DNA of 64,000 nucleotides from Brachypodium distachyon (GCF_000005505.3 NC_016131.3:34649001-34713000); one strand, 5' to 3'; shown: positions 10,710 to 22,669, numbered from the stretch's first letter. Notes: generated by a model not told the origin, from the letters alone. Translations and numbers: made by a program.

Positions 10710-13700
10710 TACAACCGCTGGTATGCAATTCAAAATTAAATCACTGCAATTGCATTGTGAAAAGCTGTGATTGCAAAATGTAAAGTAACTCCTCATTTGA
10801 AAACAAATCTCTGCTCTTTGAAATAGAAAAATCTATGCTCCTGCTTGTTTGCCTTGTTTCAGTACCTGAAAATTAGAGCCAGAAAGTAAAATTATGAGAT
10901 GTTCTCTACCGCAAGAAGATTATCGATTCTATATTCGCCAAAAAATCAGTTTCGTAAAGAAACCGGCTTTCTAACAGATTATGGGATCAAACACACACGC
11001 ATGTTAAAATACAGAAGAGCTGGGGATGCAGATTAAGGGATCTAACACACACCTTTTTTTTTTCCTTCTAAGCAGAATTCAAATTTGCACTACAAGAATC
11101 TAGGTTGCAAATAGTAAAACTGCAATTGCACAAGCTGCAGGTGCAAAATACAGATTAACTCAGGCTGTAATTCCAAATAAAATGAACTGAAATTGCATTT
11201 CTAAAGAACTGGAATTGCAAAAGGTAAAACTGCCTGCTCAAAATTTTGAATCCAGTGGACTACGTTTATCAACAAAAAACGCCACTATCTATAATTTGGA
11301 AAATCAAATTGTTCTATGTTATTCAAACATTCAAACTTCCCCCAAAAAATGAATAGTCAAAACACCTAAACACTCTTCACCATCGTGCAGTGAAGTCCAA
11401 TAATGGTGAAGACACCTATAAACAAAAAAGAAAAAGGAAATTGCAATTCCAACTGGCTACACTTGGATTTGCAATTTTTTTTTACAGAATTCAGTGTAAT
11501 TGGGTAAAGAGTTTGAGTAAATTCCTGCACAATTAAACACTAGGGGTAATAGACTGCTGCTTAAACATTAAGGTGCAAAAGGAGTTACCTCATTCTTTAT
11601 TTGGGCTTTGGCAGTACAGAGCTTGCACAATTTTTTCTCCAGGAACATGCATTGAAGATCCGCCGCTCTCAGCCTCTCAACTCCAGTAAACAAAAACATG
11701 CAAAGAGATGAAGAACAAAATTAGTCATAGTTTGCTAACTTTGGCTCCAGCAGTGGAACATACAAAAACTTGGAGGATTGGAATTGAAATTCAGTTGAAT
11801 GTAGAACTTAATGCACTACCAAGTGCGGAAGTAAATATGGTGTAATTGAACTCACAATGCAGTGCAAATGTACTAAATGACAGTGCAAGTGCAAAAATCT
11901 AGAGGTCCTATCTCTTCTATATGCAATTGCAATTAAAAAAACTTTCAATTGGTAGAACACGGGGTGCAATTTGAACTAAAAGGCGGTGCAAGTGCTAACA
12001 GATTACAGAAGAGGTAGAAATGAAAAAGACATGCCCCGCAAATTTTAGGACAGTGGAACAAGGGGAGAAATTTGAGTTAAAAATCAAACCAGAAAGTTGA
12101 GATCATACGTACCTTCCCGCCTATCAAAACCAAATTGTGGACTGCTTTATATTGTATCTGGGGCTGCAATGTACAAAAATACCTGGGTTACTATTTTTTC
12201 CATAAAAGCCATAAAAGAGACCACAAATAATAAATTTCTACAAGACAGGGAAGCAAAAGTCAACAAAAAGGTTTGAATTGATATGTAGATGCAGCAACAG
12301 AAATTAGAAGAAAACGTGCCAAAAAAACAGAATGATATGCAGGGTAGACAGAACCAAACAATTGACACTAAAATTTGGTCCAAGGAGAGAGCAAGATAAT
12401 GACCGAACAATGTTCCTCGCACAAACAAACAAAATTCAGGCACCCTGGGCTTTTAAACTTCAAGCATCAATTAATGAGCCCAATAAAATGAGACCCAACC
12501 AGGACACAAAAAAGGGGCATTAGGAGGCTTACCAATCTGGGGAAAGAACAGAACTATACTGCGACTCGACGCGGCATAAAAACTCATGGCGGCTAGGGAG
12601 AAGAGAGAGCAAGGTGAAATCGTTGAGCAGAGATCAAAATCAGAAGGGAGAACAAGCAAAAGGGAGTGAGAATATGGAGTCTAACTTCGAGCCGCAGTCA
12701 TCAAGGTATGTGTGCACCTTCCTCTCTTGATCTTAACTCACAATTCTTTTGAATTTGCAACAAGAAAACAAAAAAAGAGCAGATTGGGGATTCATACATG
12801 AAACAACACGTGCAGGTATATTTTATATTGGTATAAATGTACCATTGGATCGACCAAAATGCAGGTACATATTTACTTGCTTATTGTAAAATTGATCCGT
12901 CTACAGGCTTTCTAGTGTAAATAGGAAAGATCCAGAACAAATAAGTTGCAGTTGCGATTTGGGAAACCTAGAATTGCAGCAATAAAATGAGTGCAATTAA
13001 ATTTAAAAGGAGTGTAAATGGGTTTTAAAAAAATGCAGAACTGCGGGAAAAAAATGAGTGCTCGGAGAGCACCAGCAACATTAACGAAACCAGAAAATCA
13101 AACGACAATTCCCAAACACAACAAAACAAATTAACGCTGGTGAGAGTCAGTATACCCAATCACAAGGGGGGCAAGCTACAACTAACATCTGCTAGCAAAC
13201 AACGACACAAGAATCAAAATAAACCTCTGGGGGCAAAGTGTAGAACAACTATTTCGCCAGCTTAACAACACCGCAAGCAGGTCAAACTCACCGCTGAACA
13301 AACAAAACCTGAACGAACAAAACAAGTACAACCAATTTGGACATGTAACGGAACAAGCAAGCTCACCTGACGGCTGACTAGACTTCATTGACGATGAGTG
13401 CGAAACGAACCTCCTATCACCTCTGCAGTCTTCCCTTCGTCACACCTAAGCCAACAACACAAAAACAAAAAATCAGCAGCCAAAAATGCCAGAGAACAGG
13501 GGCAACACTTCACAAGTAGCACGAGCCACGTCGGGTGACTCACCAGAGACCGGCAAAAAATAAATGTAGTGTAATTGAACTCATAAGGGAACTCATGCAC
13601 TCCAAATTTAAAATTTTGAATTGAAAACATGAGACAAGGGTAGCAGTTTCAATTACATGGTAAAAATCAAATGGAAAGCTTACATCAAGATTCAGAACGA

Positions 13701-14525
13701 CTACTTAATTGCTGCATCACAGAGAGAGAGAGACAGAGAGAATGACCAAGAAAGTTTAGATAATACTTTCTTTCGAATTAAGGATGAATAAACCTCTCTT
13801 CCTGGTTCTTTGATGTTTATGTTGATTCACAAAAGAAAAACTAGAATTACAACTGTAGATGTAATGCATTAAAAAAATTAAAGGCACATTTATACCTACT
13901 TTCAAACAATCTTTGCTCCTGCTTTTGAGTTCTTGAAATTTAGAAAAGAATTTCTATTGGTTCACATTGGAATGCATGTATATTGCAGTTACTTTGCATC
14001 CAGCCGTTGATATTGGATGGACCAAAATGTATGTAATTGTTTACTAGGCTTATTCTATAATGGTCTGTCTACGTTGTAATGAGTCTATGCAATTGGATAG
14101 AACATACAACATACATGTGCTCTAATTGCATACTCATTGCATATACATATGATAGTGCAAAAATCACAGATACATGTATAAGATGGGGTATAAGATAGTA
14201 ATTGTGGCACTGCAACATATATGTACACTGGTATTGCATGGAGATATGATGGTGCAAATAATAAAATCAAACAATGCAATTAATTGCACCATCATAATGG
14301 ATAGGTTGGATCGCATCTCCCAGTGCAACGGAACAACCCAGAACCCACACTGCCCCAGCCCCAACCACAATTTATGATTGATTCATTGTAGTTTATGCAT
14401 TCCCTCCTTATGCATTATAATTAGTTTTGGGAAAATCTGTGCATGGTACACTACAAATATTGATCTCCCGGTGTATCCAAATCAGTTAGGTATCCCAGAA
14501 TTACAGCTAACACCACAATGTTGTA

Positions 14526-14633
14526 CTCCCTCCGTCTCATATTAAGTGACATTACATTTATCTAGACGCATTTTAGGCATAGATACATTCATATTTGGGC
14601 AAATTTGAGTCACTTAATATGGGAGGGAGGGAG
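14526..14633. mobile_element. Stowaway-like MITE (108 bp)
   Basis: TA flanks (14524-14525, 14634-14635) surround ends CTCCCTCCGTCTCATATTAA and its near inverse at the right, TTAATATGGGAGGGAGGGAG. The internal arms (ATCTAGACGC / ATAGATACAT) are those of the same broad MITE group as the element at 10597 but of a different subfamily. Confidence 0.9.
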
Positions 14634-15279
14634 TACTACTTTTGGAGAGCAAAATATTGCCAATATTTATAAATCTACAGAGCAATGGTTATTCACAAGC
14701 TGACCAGGTAAGCCATTCAGCAACCACATGCATTATTTGCCACTGCGTAGTATTGGTTATATTTTATAAATTCGTTCCCAACAAACAATGGATTATAAAA
14801 CAAAATATGTGCAACTACATGCAGGGATCATGTGATTGCTGTAGGAGTATAGCGCAAAACGCCAAAAACAAAGAAATTAAATGAAGTGCAATTTGGTGTT
14901 TCCCTGAACCAAAAACAACTGAAATCAACAACCAAAAAGCTAGATACAAACTACAATGTATACAGTAATGGGACTCACGGGACGGGGAGGAGCAGACTCC
15001 GCCTCAGATGACAGGGCCAGTACTAAATGATGCGACATGCCTAGAAGAGAAGAAATACATACATACGCAATGCAGATTTAGCGTGACTGCAATTGCAAAA
15101 ATAGCAAATCATGAACCAAAATTTAGCATTACTTTGGATAAACCACAAGCCGCTCCTGCCATTGAACCAAAATTGAAGCAACACAACCTAATTGCAACAG
15201 ACATAAACCATACATTTCACCAAATCTCACCACAATTACTTCCAATGGAGAGGGAGCACAACCCAACTGAACAGAAAAA

Positions 15280-16164
15280 GAGTGAATTCCATTTTATACC
15301 CCCTCTTTCTATTGTTTTGACACAATCTACACCATTTAAGAGAATTTCTACAAATGTACCCCATTTAAGAAAACTTGTGCCGGTAATTACCCCCTCTTGT
15401 ATTATTCCCCAAATCACACAATTTCTGAGAGACGAAGTGAAGCAGCAGGTGATGGTTTTTCTGCCATGCACTGCACGAGTCGCAGTCGGACCACGTCGAC
15501 GGTTCCAACACGATTAACGGCGGCCGTGAGCGCCGCAGACTGGCGGATGCCGCCGCTCTGGCCGGCCATTCCGCGGGCGCGAGAGCAGGTTCGCGATGAG
15601 TGTACGATGGACGATGACCAGTGAGTGGACTCTACAGGAGGAGAGGGATCGATGTGTGGCTGCGTGTGAGTTGTAATCGTAAGGCTGGAACGGAAATCAA
15701 GGTGTATTCGCCGTCGATCCACATCATTGGCCGGCCAGACAAGGGTTGCCAGTTTGGTTGGCTGGTTGTTGTGTAGCTGACCGGCCTCTCTGTTTGATTT
15801 TCTCCTTCCCATGCGTGCATCCTCTCAGTTTGCTTCTTCCATCCATGGCTACTTTTCTTAGATCTGTGAAAAAAGTCTATGTGGCGTCTTATCCTGGCGG
15901 CAGAGGAGAGGAGCGGCAAGGCCAAAAAGGTCGACGGGACTACGGGAGGACGTCGTTGTACCCAGCCTGTGCGTGCCCAAAGTCAAGATCGGTCTGAAAA
16001 ATAGGCCCAGTCTCTCAGAAATTGTGAGATTTGGGGAAAAAATATAAGAGTGGGTAATTAGTGGCACAATTTTGCTTAAATGGGGTAGGTTTGTAGAAAT
16101 TCTCTTAAATGGGGTAGATTGTGTCACAAGAATGAAAAGTGAGGGTAAAAGATGGAATTCACTC
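15280..16164. mobile_element. Non-autonomous Mutator-like element (885 bp, possible Pack-MULE)
   Basis: Long terminal inverted repeats of about 155 bp start GAGTGAATTCCAT at both ends and include ATTTAAGAGAATTTCTACAA in both arms. Perfect 9-bp direct repeats ACAGAAAAA flank it (15271-15279, 16165-16173), the target-duplication length of Mutator-like elements. There is no transposase. The inner 560 bp (about 15440-16005) are clearly more GC-rich than the arms and the surroundings and carry no recognisable protein; this could be captured host sequence. Confidence 0.92.
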
Positions 16165-18842
16165 ACAGAAAAAATATGCAGGACCAACCCCCATGATATC
16201 TTCAAGCAAAAACATAGGGGTACTGAGCAAACAAGCCATGCCTATATGCAAATCACATCCACCGAACAAAATTTCCTCCACTAACCTGGGTAGAAACAAA
16301 TGAATCAAAACATATAGCAACCACCAATCAACAATTTAGTATATAGAGGAGATATTCATCAAACAACAATTTAGTATATAGATTCAGAGATTCAGAGAGA
16401 TTAAGGCAATGAGGGGATAGAGAAGACAGAGAAAAGGGATAAGGGAACAGAGAAGAGGGATGCAGTAACAGAGAAGTAGGAGAGAGGGGATGGAGAAAGC
16501 TGACCTTCTCTGCTCGAGTGCTCGGCGGCGAGGGAGCAGCAGGGGCGGCAATGACGGAGGCCGTAGATGTTGACGGGAGGATCAAGGTGGGCAGGATGGC
16601 GAAGGCGCAGCAAGGGCATCGACGGAGGCGAGCGCACGGCGGCGGGGACGGGGGACGGCGCAGCGGCACAGAAGGGACGGGGGACGGCGCGGCAAGGACG
16701 GGGGACTGTGCAGCAGGGGCGTCGGTACAGCAGGAGCGGCGGCGCCGGCGAACGCACGGCCGCTCAACAGACGAGCGGCGGCTGTAGCAGGGTCGGCGGC
16801 GAGGAACCCAGCCACCCAGGGGAGTGAGTGGTTGGGACAGGAGCGCCGACGAGAAATGGAAAACGGAGGCGTGGAGCTGCTAAGCAAAAGAAAAGGGAAA
16901 GCCAACAAAGTTTCACCAATCTCAGCGCAAGGATCACACGGTCCAAAAATCGCCAGCTGCACGAAATGGTCATAAAATTGACAAAATGCTTTATAAGGTT
17001 ATTTCTAGTTGATCGTGACCATTTGAAATCGTCCTGAATTTTAAATTGTGATGCAATGAATTGACAAGGCAGCCACCTCTTCAATTTTGTCTGCGTGTCA
17101 TGTCTAGGTGTTAATTTTTGCTGAGGTGTCATGGGACTATTGACAGATGGGACCCACTACAGTTTTAGTTGTCTGAATTAATTAATGAGAAAAACGAGCT
17201 GGGCCCACACAGCAGGTCACAGTGGGGCCAGGGCCATTGGTCGGGCCAACCTAGCAGACATCAATGCCGGCGACCTGGCGCCCGTGCTCGCTGGAGGCTC
17301 GCCGGAGTTGGGCTCTGGCGCAGCTTCGGGGCAGAAGAGGGGCGGGATGGTTGTACTGCGCGAGGAGACAACGAACAGGGGCGGCGCGAGACAGGTCGTC
17401 GCCGGAGAGGGGCCGGCGGCTGGTGTGGCACGCGGGGGGTGACAGAAGGTAAGAGAGAGAGAGAGAGAGCGAAAGAGGGAAAAGGAATGAGGATATCATG
17501 TCTACTTCGATGGGCTGGTAGAGAGCAGCGATGGACGAACACAACGACAACGTCGACCAGGGCGGCCGGCGGTAGGCCAGAGCCTCGACGCGGGTACGCG
17601 CCCGAACTCGGGAGCATCGATGAGAAGCACCTGGGTGGTCAGTACGTCTTCACGGAGCCTAGGGAGGTTGGGCCGAAGTCTGGTACAAGCCGGGGGAGGA
17701 GATTGTTGCGGCGGCGGCGCACAGCCGGGGGCGAAGAAGACGCACGGGACGAGGGCAGCGATTCGCTGCGCTTGCAGTCGATAACTTCGGTCACATTTGT
17801 TCGCAGGCTGGGCTGGCACCGGGCTGTACAGGCTGGGCTGAAGTTCCGCTTGGGCTGCAGGTTGGCCGAGATGGCCTAGGCGGGCAGATTAGGCTGGGTC
17901 TCGGCCCGGCAGGAGGTAAGGCTTCCCTTTTTTTTCTTTTTTTTTCTCCTTTTTTTCTTAGGCAGATCGTGAGGGAGGGCTCTCGGTCAGGATGGAGCTG
18001 GGCTAGGTCGTCCAGATGGGCTAGATAGGGAATTGAGAGGCCTAGTAGGGAAAAAAAGAAAGTGTGCTGGTCTGCTGGGCCTACGTGTCAGAGAGGTGAG
18101 AATTGGGCTGAGTTTTTTTTTTGGCACAACGGTCCAGAGAAAAAAAAAAGCTTTTCTTTTTAAGTACAGGCTGAAACTAAACAAAATTCAAATTTAGAAT
18201 GGAAGACAAATTTGCAGATGGAACAAGTAACATGTAATATTCAAGGTATTGAAAGTTGTACAACACTTATTTCACACAAGGGCTCATCATGCAACATGTT
18301 AAATGGAGTTTAACGTAAGTACCCTCTTTTGGCCAAACTAGCAAGAAAAATCATCATATTGTCTCCAAATTTCGTGCATTCGTTCTTTGATATGATGAGG
18401 TGAGACTTGGAGAAAATTTCGCTAATTCCATGCGGAAAACATATTTCCCCATTTTTCAGATGGCCGGGAGAGCGATTTCTCTGTGAAGCAACATGCCCAG
18501 GCTGCACTCATTTTGCATCCATATGTTATCATACATGTGTTCCACCAGATTTAATGGGTCTTTGAGGAATTCCAAGGATTTTCACGGTGTTTATCTATTT
18601 TCTAGCATTTAGTTGCATTTCACGACATTTAATGGCCAGAAAAAGAAATTATAGCATAGCAACATAAAATTTCACTCAAATATTTATTGGGGAACACGGA
18701 AACGAACGGAATATACCCGAATAAACATTGTTTTCAACATAAAATTTCAATATCAAACTACACATTGTATATTTGGACTCAAACTTTAGTTATTTGCATT
18801 ATTAATAATAATGGTCGGTACATTTGATTTTTTAAACTTTTT
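16165..18842. other. Intergenic DNA with two GC-rich islands, no supported gene
   Basis: GC-rich blocks at about 16500-16870 and 17240-17900 give only low-complexity Arg/Pro/Ala/Gly frames on both strands, so I call no protein. The first block ends on the - strand at CAGAGAAG|GTCAGC, a plausible splice donor. A short direct repeat CAACAATTTAGTATATAG occurs at about 16329 and 16363. A (GA)n microsatellite lies near 17454-17470. The rest (17900-18842) is AT-rich with homopolymer T/A runs. Confidence 0.45.
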
Positions 18843-19971
18843 ATGGGCCTATTGCTGACACAATCTATACAATACAAATGTATTAAATTGCAGTTGGTGG
18901 TGAGAACCGCGGCTGTTGACGGTACATCCCTTCTCTCGCCCAAAATCCCGATCTCCCTTATGTCCCTCTGTCACCCAAAATCCCGATCTCTTCTTGGCCG
19001 CCCCCTCTCTGCCTCCTCATGTCCAAGTCAAACACGAACTCGCCCAAAATCCCGATCTCTCCAACACGAACCGCTCCATTGGTCGTCCCCTCCTCCGTCT
19101 TCCAGCCGCCCCTTGCTCGCATGACTGCACTTCACCCGTGCGGCCCTGCCTCGCCTCGGTTCTGCTCCTGTACACACCGGCTGGCACCTGTACGTGCAGC
19201 AGCAGTGGAACTGAGAAAGGGACGGGATTATGGGAGAGCAGCGGGATTTACATGAAAAGGCACAAGATCTACGGAGAAGATATGAAACTTTGGAGGTTTT
19301 TCAAAAGAAAAAAGATAATTTTGGAGGATATGGACGCATCGTAGAAGCTATGGTGGCCGGCGGCTACGGTAGAGAAGAATGCATCGATTGCATAAAGAGA
19401 GATGCGAGATTGGGAGATGGATGCATTAAACAGTGGATGCCTGGATGGGTCATCCGATCATGGGCCACTGGGCCGGTTTTGCAGTTTGGTGTTTGGTCTT
19501 TATTTTTTTTTACGGTTGAATTTATTCATTAAGAACATGTCATATAATCATATGAATTAAAATAATATTTATTTAATTAGAAAAATATTAATCAGGTGAC
19601 TTCTCAGGTAGGAACAAATATCCATACCCTACCCACGGCTAATTGGGTAACCATGGGCGTGAACGCCGAACCATACCGTACCGTATCCATTCAGGTCGGG
19701 CATCCATGGGTGGGCTTGCTGGTGGGCGATATTTCCACATTTAGTGTCGGCGCTACGGGCTGGCGGCGTCGCGCGCTGGCGGCAGAATGCGGCGGTGAGT
19801 TGGCAGCTCACGAACCGTGGAGGTGTTGCGTGCCAGTGGCGGGCGGCAGCTATGGTTTAGGATCGGTGAGGGCGACCGAGGCAGCAAGGACGCAACATGG
19901 AGGGGTGATCGGGCCATGGGGGGACTCCAGGGGTGGGGAAATTCGAGCGTTGGGTGAGGTTTTATTTTAGG
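18843..19971. other. Intergenic DNA with a thrice-repeated 14-mer, no supported gene
   Basis: The word AAAATCCCGATCTC occurs three times (about 18942, 18977 and 19047) in an otherwise unremarkable GC-rich 300-bp block. Frames here (for example 18916-19344) match nothing I recognise. The stretch 19500-19600 is strongly AT-rich. Confidence 0.4.
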
Positions 19972-20215
19972 AAGAATTGCCACTTTACTGATTAGCTAAA
20001 ATTAGGGGAATACAAAAGGGATCATGCGATTCGACTAGCTAGACATAACGGCCATCCTGTCTTGATGCGCGCGCCAGAGCATGCGCCTCCCCATTCGAAG
20101 AACGACCTTCGTGCTCAAAGTTCACCGACGAAAACCAGGGAGCCGGTCCTTGATCTCTTGCAGGACAAGAGCAAACCGTCCCAGGTTTGCGCCCTGCATG
20201 GCCGTGAAGGTGATC
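19972..20215 (-). pseudogene. LINE RNase H C-terminal fragment (LINE 1)
   Basis: On the - strand the translation gives VLQEIKDRLPGF, then in another frame VNFEHEGRSSNGEAHALAR, then RYV-stop-LVESHDP. This is the end of the RNase H-like (RVT_3) domain of plant LINEs, where the usual text is 'F..EGRSSN.EAHALAR....GRHVWL'. The W of VWL has become TAG and there is a frameshift upstream. Only the 3' tip of the element is left; no clear poly(A) or target duplication was found. Confidence 0.7.
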
Positions 20216-20940
20216 GGAGGCCACGCGGACCTAGGTGGCCTGGAGACCTCAAGGCGTTGGGCGAGTTAATCCCGTACGGGAGGCTAAACCGCTAGACGGG
20301 CTGGGCCTGGTGCAATCAGCGAAGAGAGCTGGGCCAAAAGTACCAAAAGTCATACACTTAACTGTTCAGTTTCCACGGTTCTTTCAGTTAACGAAGAATA
20401 AAACCCGAATTGAACAAAATAATTTTGGTTTCGTAACTTTGCTAACCGAATTAAGGATAAAAAATTTCGGTTCATTTGGGATCGCTCCCGATTCTTTCGA
20501 TTCAATACAACATTATCGGTTAAGATGCCCGCCCCTAATACTCAGCTGGGAGACCACCAAAATCAAGGTCACCCATTTGTGCAAGTATATATTAAAAATT
20601 ATTAAGCCGAACTAATTTCATTAGCTCTGAAGATGAAACGAGCGTACTTAATTTCTGAACTAACCAAAATGTTAGAAACCATATGTGCTCAACTGTTTAA
20701 CTTCTGATTTATCTGTTGGCTGGTGTTTTTCTTGCCATTCGAAAGCCGTTGCAAGGCGGTCTTACTGGTGATATTTAATTATCCACCTCGTACCGTTCCT
20801 CGTATGAGGTGACACCGTGACAGGTTGACCACGGGATTTCGCGTAGGCGTAGCCTGCTTCGTCTCCACAAGTTGAAGCAGTATGCCGATGAATCGATAAA
20901 TCCCGAGTATGATTGATCCTGAGTTCCTGACCGTTGGTTG
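20216..20940. other. Upstream region of the carboxylesterase gene
   Basis: No gene is seen. The part 20340-20540 is AT-rich with TTTCGGTT-like words (AACCGAATTAAGG, TTTCGGTTCATTTGGG) resembling a decayed repeat. The proximal 300 bp should hold the promoter of the gene at 21045. Confidence 0.4.
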
Positions 20941-20947
20941 TATATAT
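20941..20947 (+). promoter_or_regulatory. TATA box of the carboxylesterase gene
   Basis: TATATAT lies 98 bp upstream of the chosen ATG, which leaves a short 5' leader of roughly 65-70 bp. It is the only good TATA box in the 300 bp before the gene. Confidence 0.5.
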
Positions 20948-21044
20948 GTACAGTATCCTTGAGACGCGGTTTCGTGAATATGTAGACTTCAGCTGTTGTT
21001 TCTGCAAGCCGCGCGCGTTAATTTGCGAGCACTGGTTGCCGTGG

Positions 21045-22097
21045 ATGACAGAGAACGGCGGCGAGAGGAGGAAGAAGATCGCGCTGCCGTGGGCGGTGCG
21101 GCTCCAGGTGATGGCCCTCACCACCGCCTGCGATTTAGCGCAGCGCCGCGACGGCACCGTGAACCGCTTCCTCTTCTCGCTCGTGGACCGCCGGGCCCGC
21201 GCGACCTCGCGCCCTGACGCCGCGCACGGCGTCAGCTCCGCCGACGTCACCATCGACGGCGCCCGCGCCGCCAAGGGCCTCTGGGCGCGCGTCTTCTCAC
21301 CCCCTTCCCCTCCGGCGGCGCCGCTCCCCGTCGTGGTCTACTTCCACGGAGGCGGCTTCACGCTGCTGTCGGCGGCGTCGGCCCCGATGGACGCCCTGTG
21401 CCGCCGCCTCGCCCGCGCGCTGGGCGCCGTCGTCGTCTCCGTCGACTACCGCCTCGCCCCCGAGCACCCCTACCCCGCCGCCTATGACGACGGCGAGGAC
21501 GTCCTCGGCTACCTCGCCGCTACCAACGCCGCTTCTCTCCCCGCCCCCGTCGACCTCTCCCGCTGCTTCCTCGCCGGGGACAGCGCGGGGGGCAACATCG
21601 CGCACCACGTGGCCCACCGCTGGACCTCCGATGATCCCAATAATCCCAATCCCAAGCACGTGGTCCAGCTCGCGGGGATCATCCTGCTGCAGCCCTACTT
21701 CGGCGGCGAGGAGAGAACCGGATCGGAGATCTCCCTGGAAGGCGTGGCGCCCGTGGTGAACATGCGGCGGTCCGACTGGTCCTGGAAGGCGTTCCTGCCG
21801 TTGGGAGCGGACCGGAACCACGAGGCGGCGCACGTGACTGGGGAGGCGGAGCCGGAGCCCAAGCTGGGCGAGAGCTTCCCGCCGGCCATGGTGGTGGTTG
21901 GCGGGTTCGACCCGCTGAAGGACTGGCAGCGGCGGTACGCCGTCATGCTGGAGCGGAAGAACCGCAATGCAGCGGTGCGGCTGGTGGATTTCCCGGAAGC
22001 CATCCACGGCTTCTACATGTTCCCGAAGCTCCCCGAAGCTGGCGAGGTCGTGGAGAAGGTCAGGGCGTTCATCGAAACCTGCACGGCTCATCACTAG
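21045..22097 (+). CDS. Carboxylesterase, CXE18-like (alpha/beta hydrolase fold 3)
   Basis: This encodes a 350-residue, intronless plant carboxylesterase of the GID1/HSL-related CXE family, closest by eye to the CXE18 group (LPWAVRLQVMALTTACDLAQ, RRDGTVNRFLFSLVDR, GVSSADVTIDG). Such enzymes hydrolyse carboxylic esters in the cytosol; the natural substrate is not known. The oxyanion-hole HGGGF is at residues 101-105, the nucleophile Ser180 is in GDSAGGN, and Asp289 (GGFDPLKD) with His321 (AIHGFY) complete the triad. GID1 gibberellin receptors lack the catalytic His, so this is an enzyme rather than a receptor. I chose the ATG at 21045 because the open frame upstream has no ATG start with family similarity and the length then fits the family. 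It is flanked by LINE remnants but is itself intact. Confidence 0.93.
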   Translation: MTENGGERRKKIALPWAVRLQVMALTTACDLAQRRDGTVNRFLFSLVDRRARATSRPDAAHGVSSADVTIDGARAAKGLWARVFSPPSPPAAPLPVVVYFHGGGFTLLSAASAPMDALCRRLARALGAVVVSVDYRLAPEHPYPAAYDDGEDVLGYLAATNAASLPAPVDLSRCFLAGDSAGGNIAHHVAHRWTSDDPNNPNPKHVVQLAGIILLQPYFGGEERTGSEISLEGVAPVVNMRRSDWSWKAFLPLGADRNHEAAHVTGEAEPEPKLGESFPPAMVVVGGFDPLKDWQRRYAVMLERKNRNAAVRLVDFPEAIHGFYMFPKLPEAGEVVEKVRAFIETCTAHH

Positions 22098-22290
22098 CTC
22101 CCTTCTTCTGGTATAATTCGCATCTTAAACTGCACGGTGAATTGAAATAGCAAAACTGTAATTTTTCTAGGCGCTACAGTAAGTGTATTATTCCACATTT
22201 CTATGCTATTTTTAAGAACCATCTGATCTGTGTTTGGTTGGCTAGGTGGTCTGCTGGGCTGCATTGTAGCTAGGATCCTGGTTTTGCTGC
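22098..22290 (+). other. 3' flank of the carboxylesterase gene
   Basis: This short AT-rich stretch follows the TAG stop and contains TGTATTATTCC and AATTGAAATAGC but no perfect AATAAA. The transcript probably ends here, before the MITE at 22291. Confidence 0.35.
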
Positions 22291-22519
22291 GGTCCCGTTT
22301 GTTTCAGCTTCTTCAACTTTTGGTGCTTCTAATTCTCTAAAACCAATTATTCCGTTTACACATTAAGCTGAGAACCACGTCTAGAGGTGCTTTCCCCGGG
22401 GTGCATCCGAAGGTGCTTCTCCTGGACGTGCTTCTCAGCTTCACGTGTAAACGGAAGAAGTGTTTTTTACAGGACTAGAAGCACCAAAAGCTGAAATAGA
22501 AATCCAAACAAATAAGCCC
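22291..22519. mobile_element. hAT/Harbinger-type MITE (about 230 bp)
   Basis: The ends are imperfect inverted repeats: GGTCCCGTTTGTTTCAGCTT on the left and, read in reverse, GGGCTTATTTGTTT plus TTTCAGCTTTTGGTGCTTCT on the right. Internal arms (TTCCGTTTACAC / GTGTAAACGG) extend the hairpin to most of its length. The 'GGGC-TTGTTTG-TTTCAGCTT' ends are common in grass hAT-like MITEs. No exact target duplication is visible, so the superfamily is uncertain. Confidence 0.7.
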
Positions 22520-22669
22520 TAAACCTGCAGGCTGAGTAGACGCGAGCTTAACAAACGCGCAAATCCCACCTAATTCAGATGAGAGGCATTATTCAATAGG
22601 CCCCTCCCACCTCAAAGTCATCGGGGTCTGCCCATATCAGTCTTGTATAACAACCACCTAGTCACGTAC
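22520..22669. other. Spacer between MITE and LINE 2
   Basis: No feature is recognised in this short stretch. Confidence 0.3.

Larger units (their letters stand above)
10508..15279. other. AT-rich intergenic DNA, no supported gene
   Basis: No long frame or recognisable protein is present. The composition is AT-rich with many short TTGCAATTGCAA-like words, as in subterminal regions of DNA transposons, but I found no matching terminal pair. Several GT-donor/AG-acceptor-like sites face the - strand (about 11587, 12108, 12537, 13366-13448, 13556, 14977); see the findings. Two Stowaway MITEs lie inside. A short (GA)n tract sits near 13722-13740. Confidence 0.5.

Noticed and set aside
16328..16962. 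Overlapping - strand frames of 113-126 codons rich in Pro/Ala/Ser/Leu
   Set aside because: They are low-complexity frames in GC-rich DNA, open on several frames and both strands, with no domain I recognise.
17169..17879. + strand frame of 236 codons
   Set aside because: Composition is Arg/Gly-rich with a (GA)n microsatellite inside; there is no family similarity, and long frames also occur on the other strand.
20934..21044. N-terminal extension of the carboxylesterase frame
   Set aside because: It has no ATG start before 21045 that leads into family-like sequence, and it would begin at a TTG upstream of the likely transcription start.
21297..22094. - strand frame of 265 codons opposite the carboxylesterase
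   Set aside because: It is a mirror frame caused by GC-rich third positions of the real gene; it has His/Arg/Gly-rich text without a domain.
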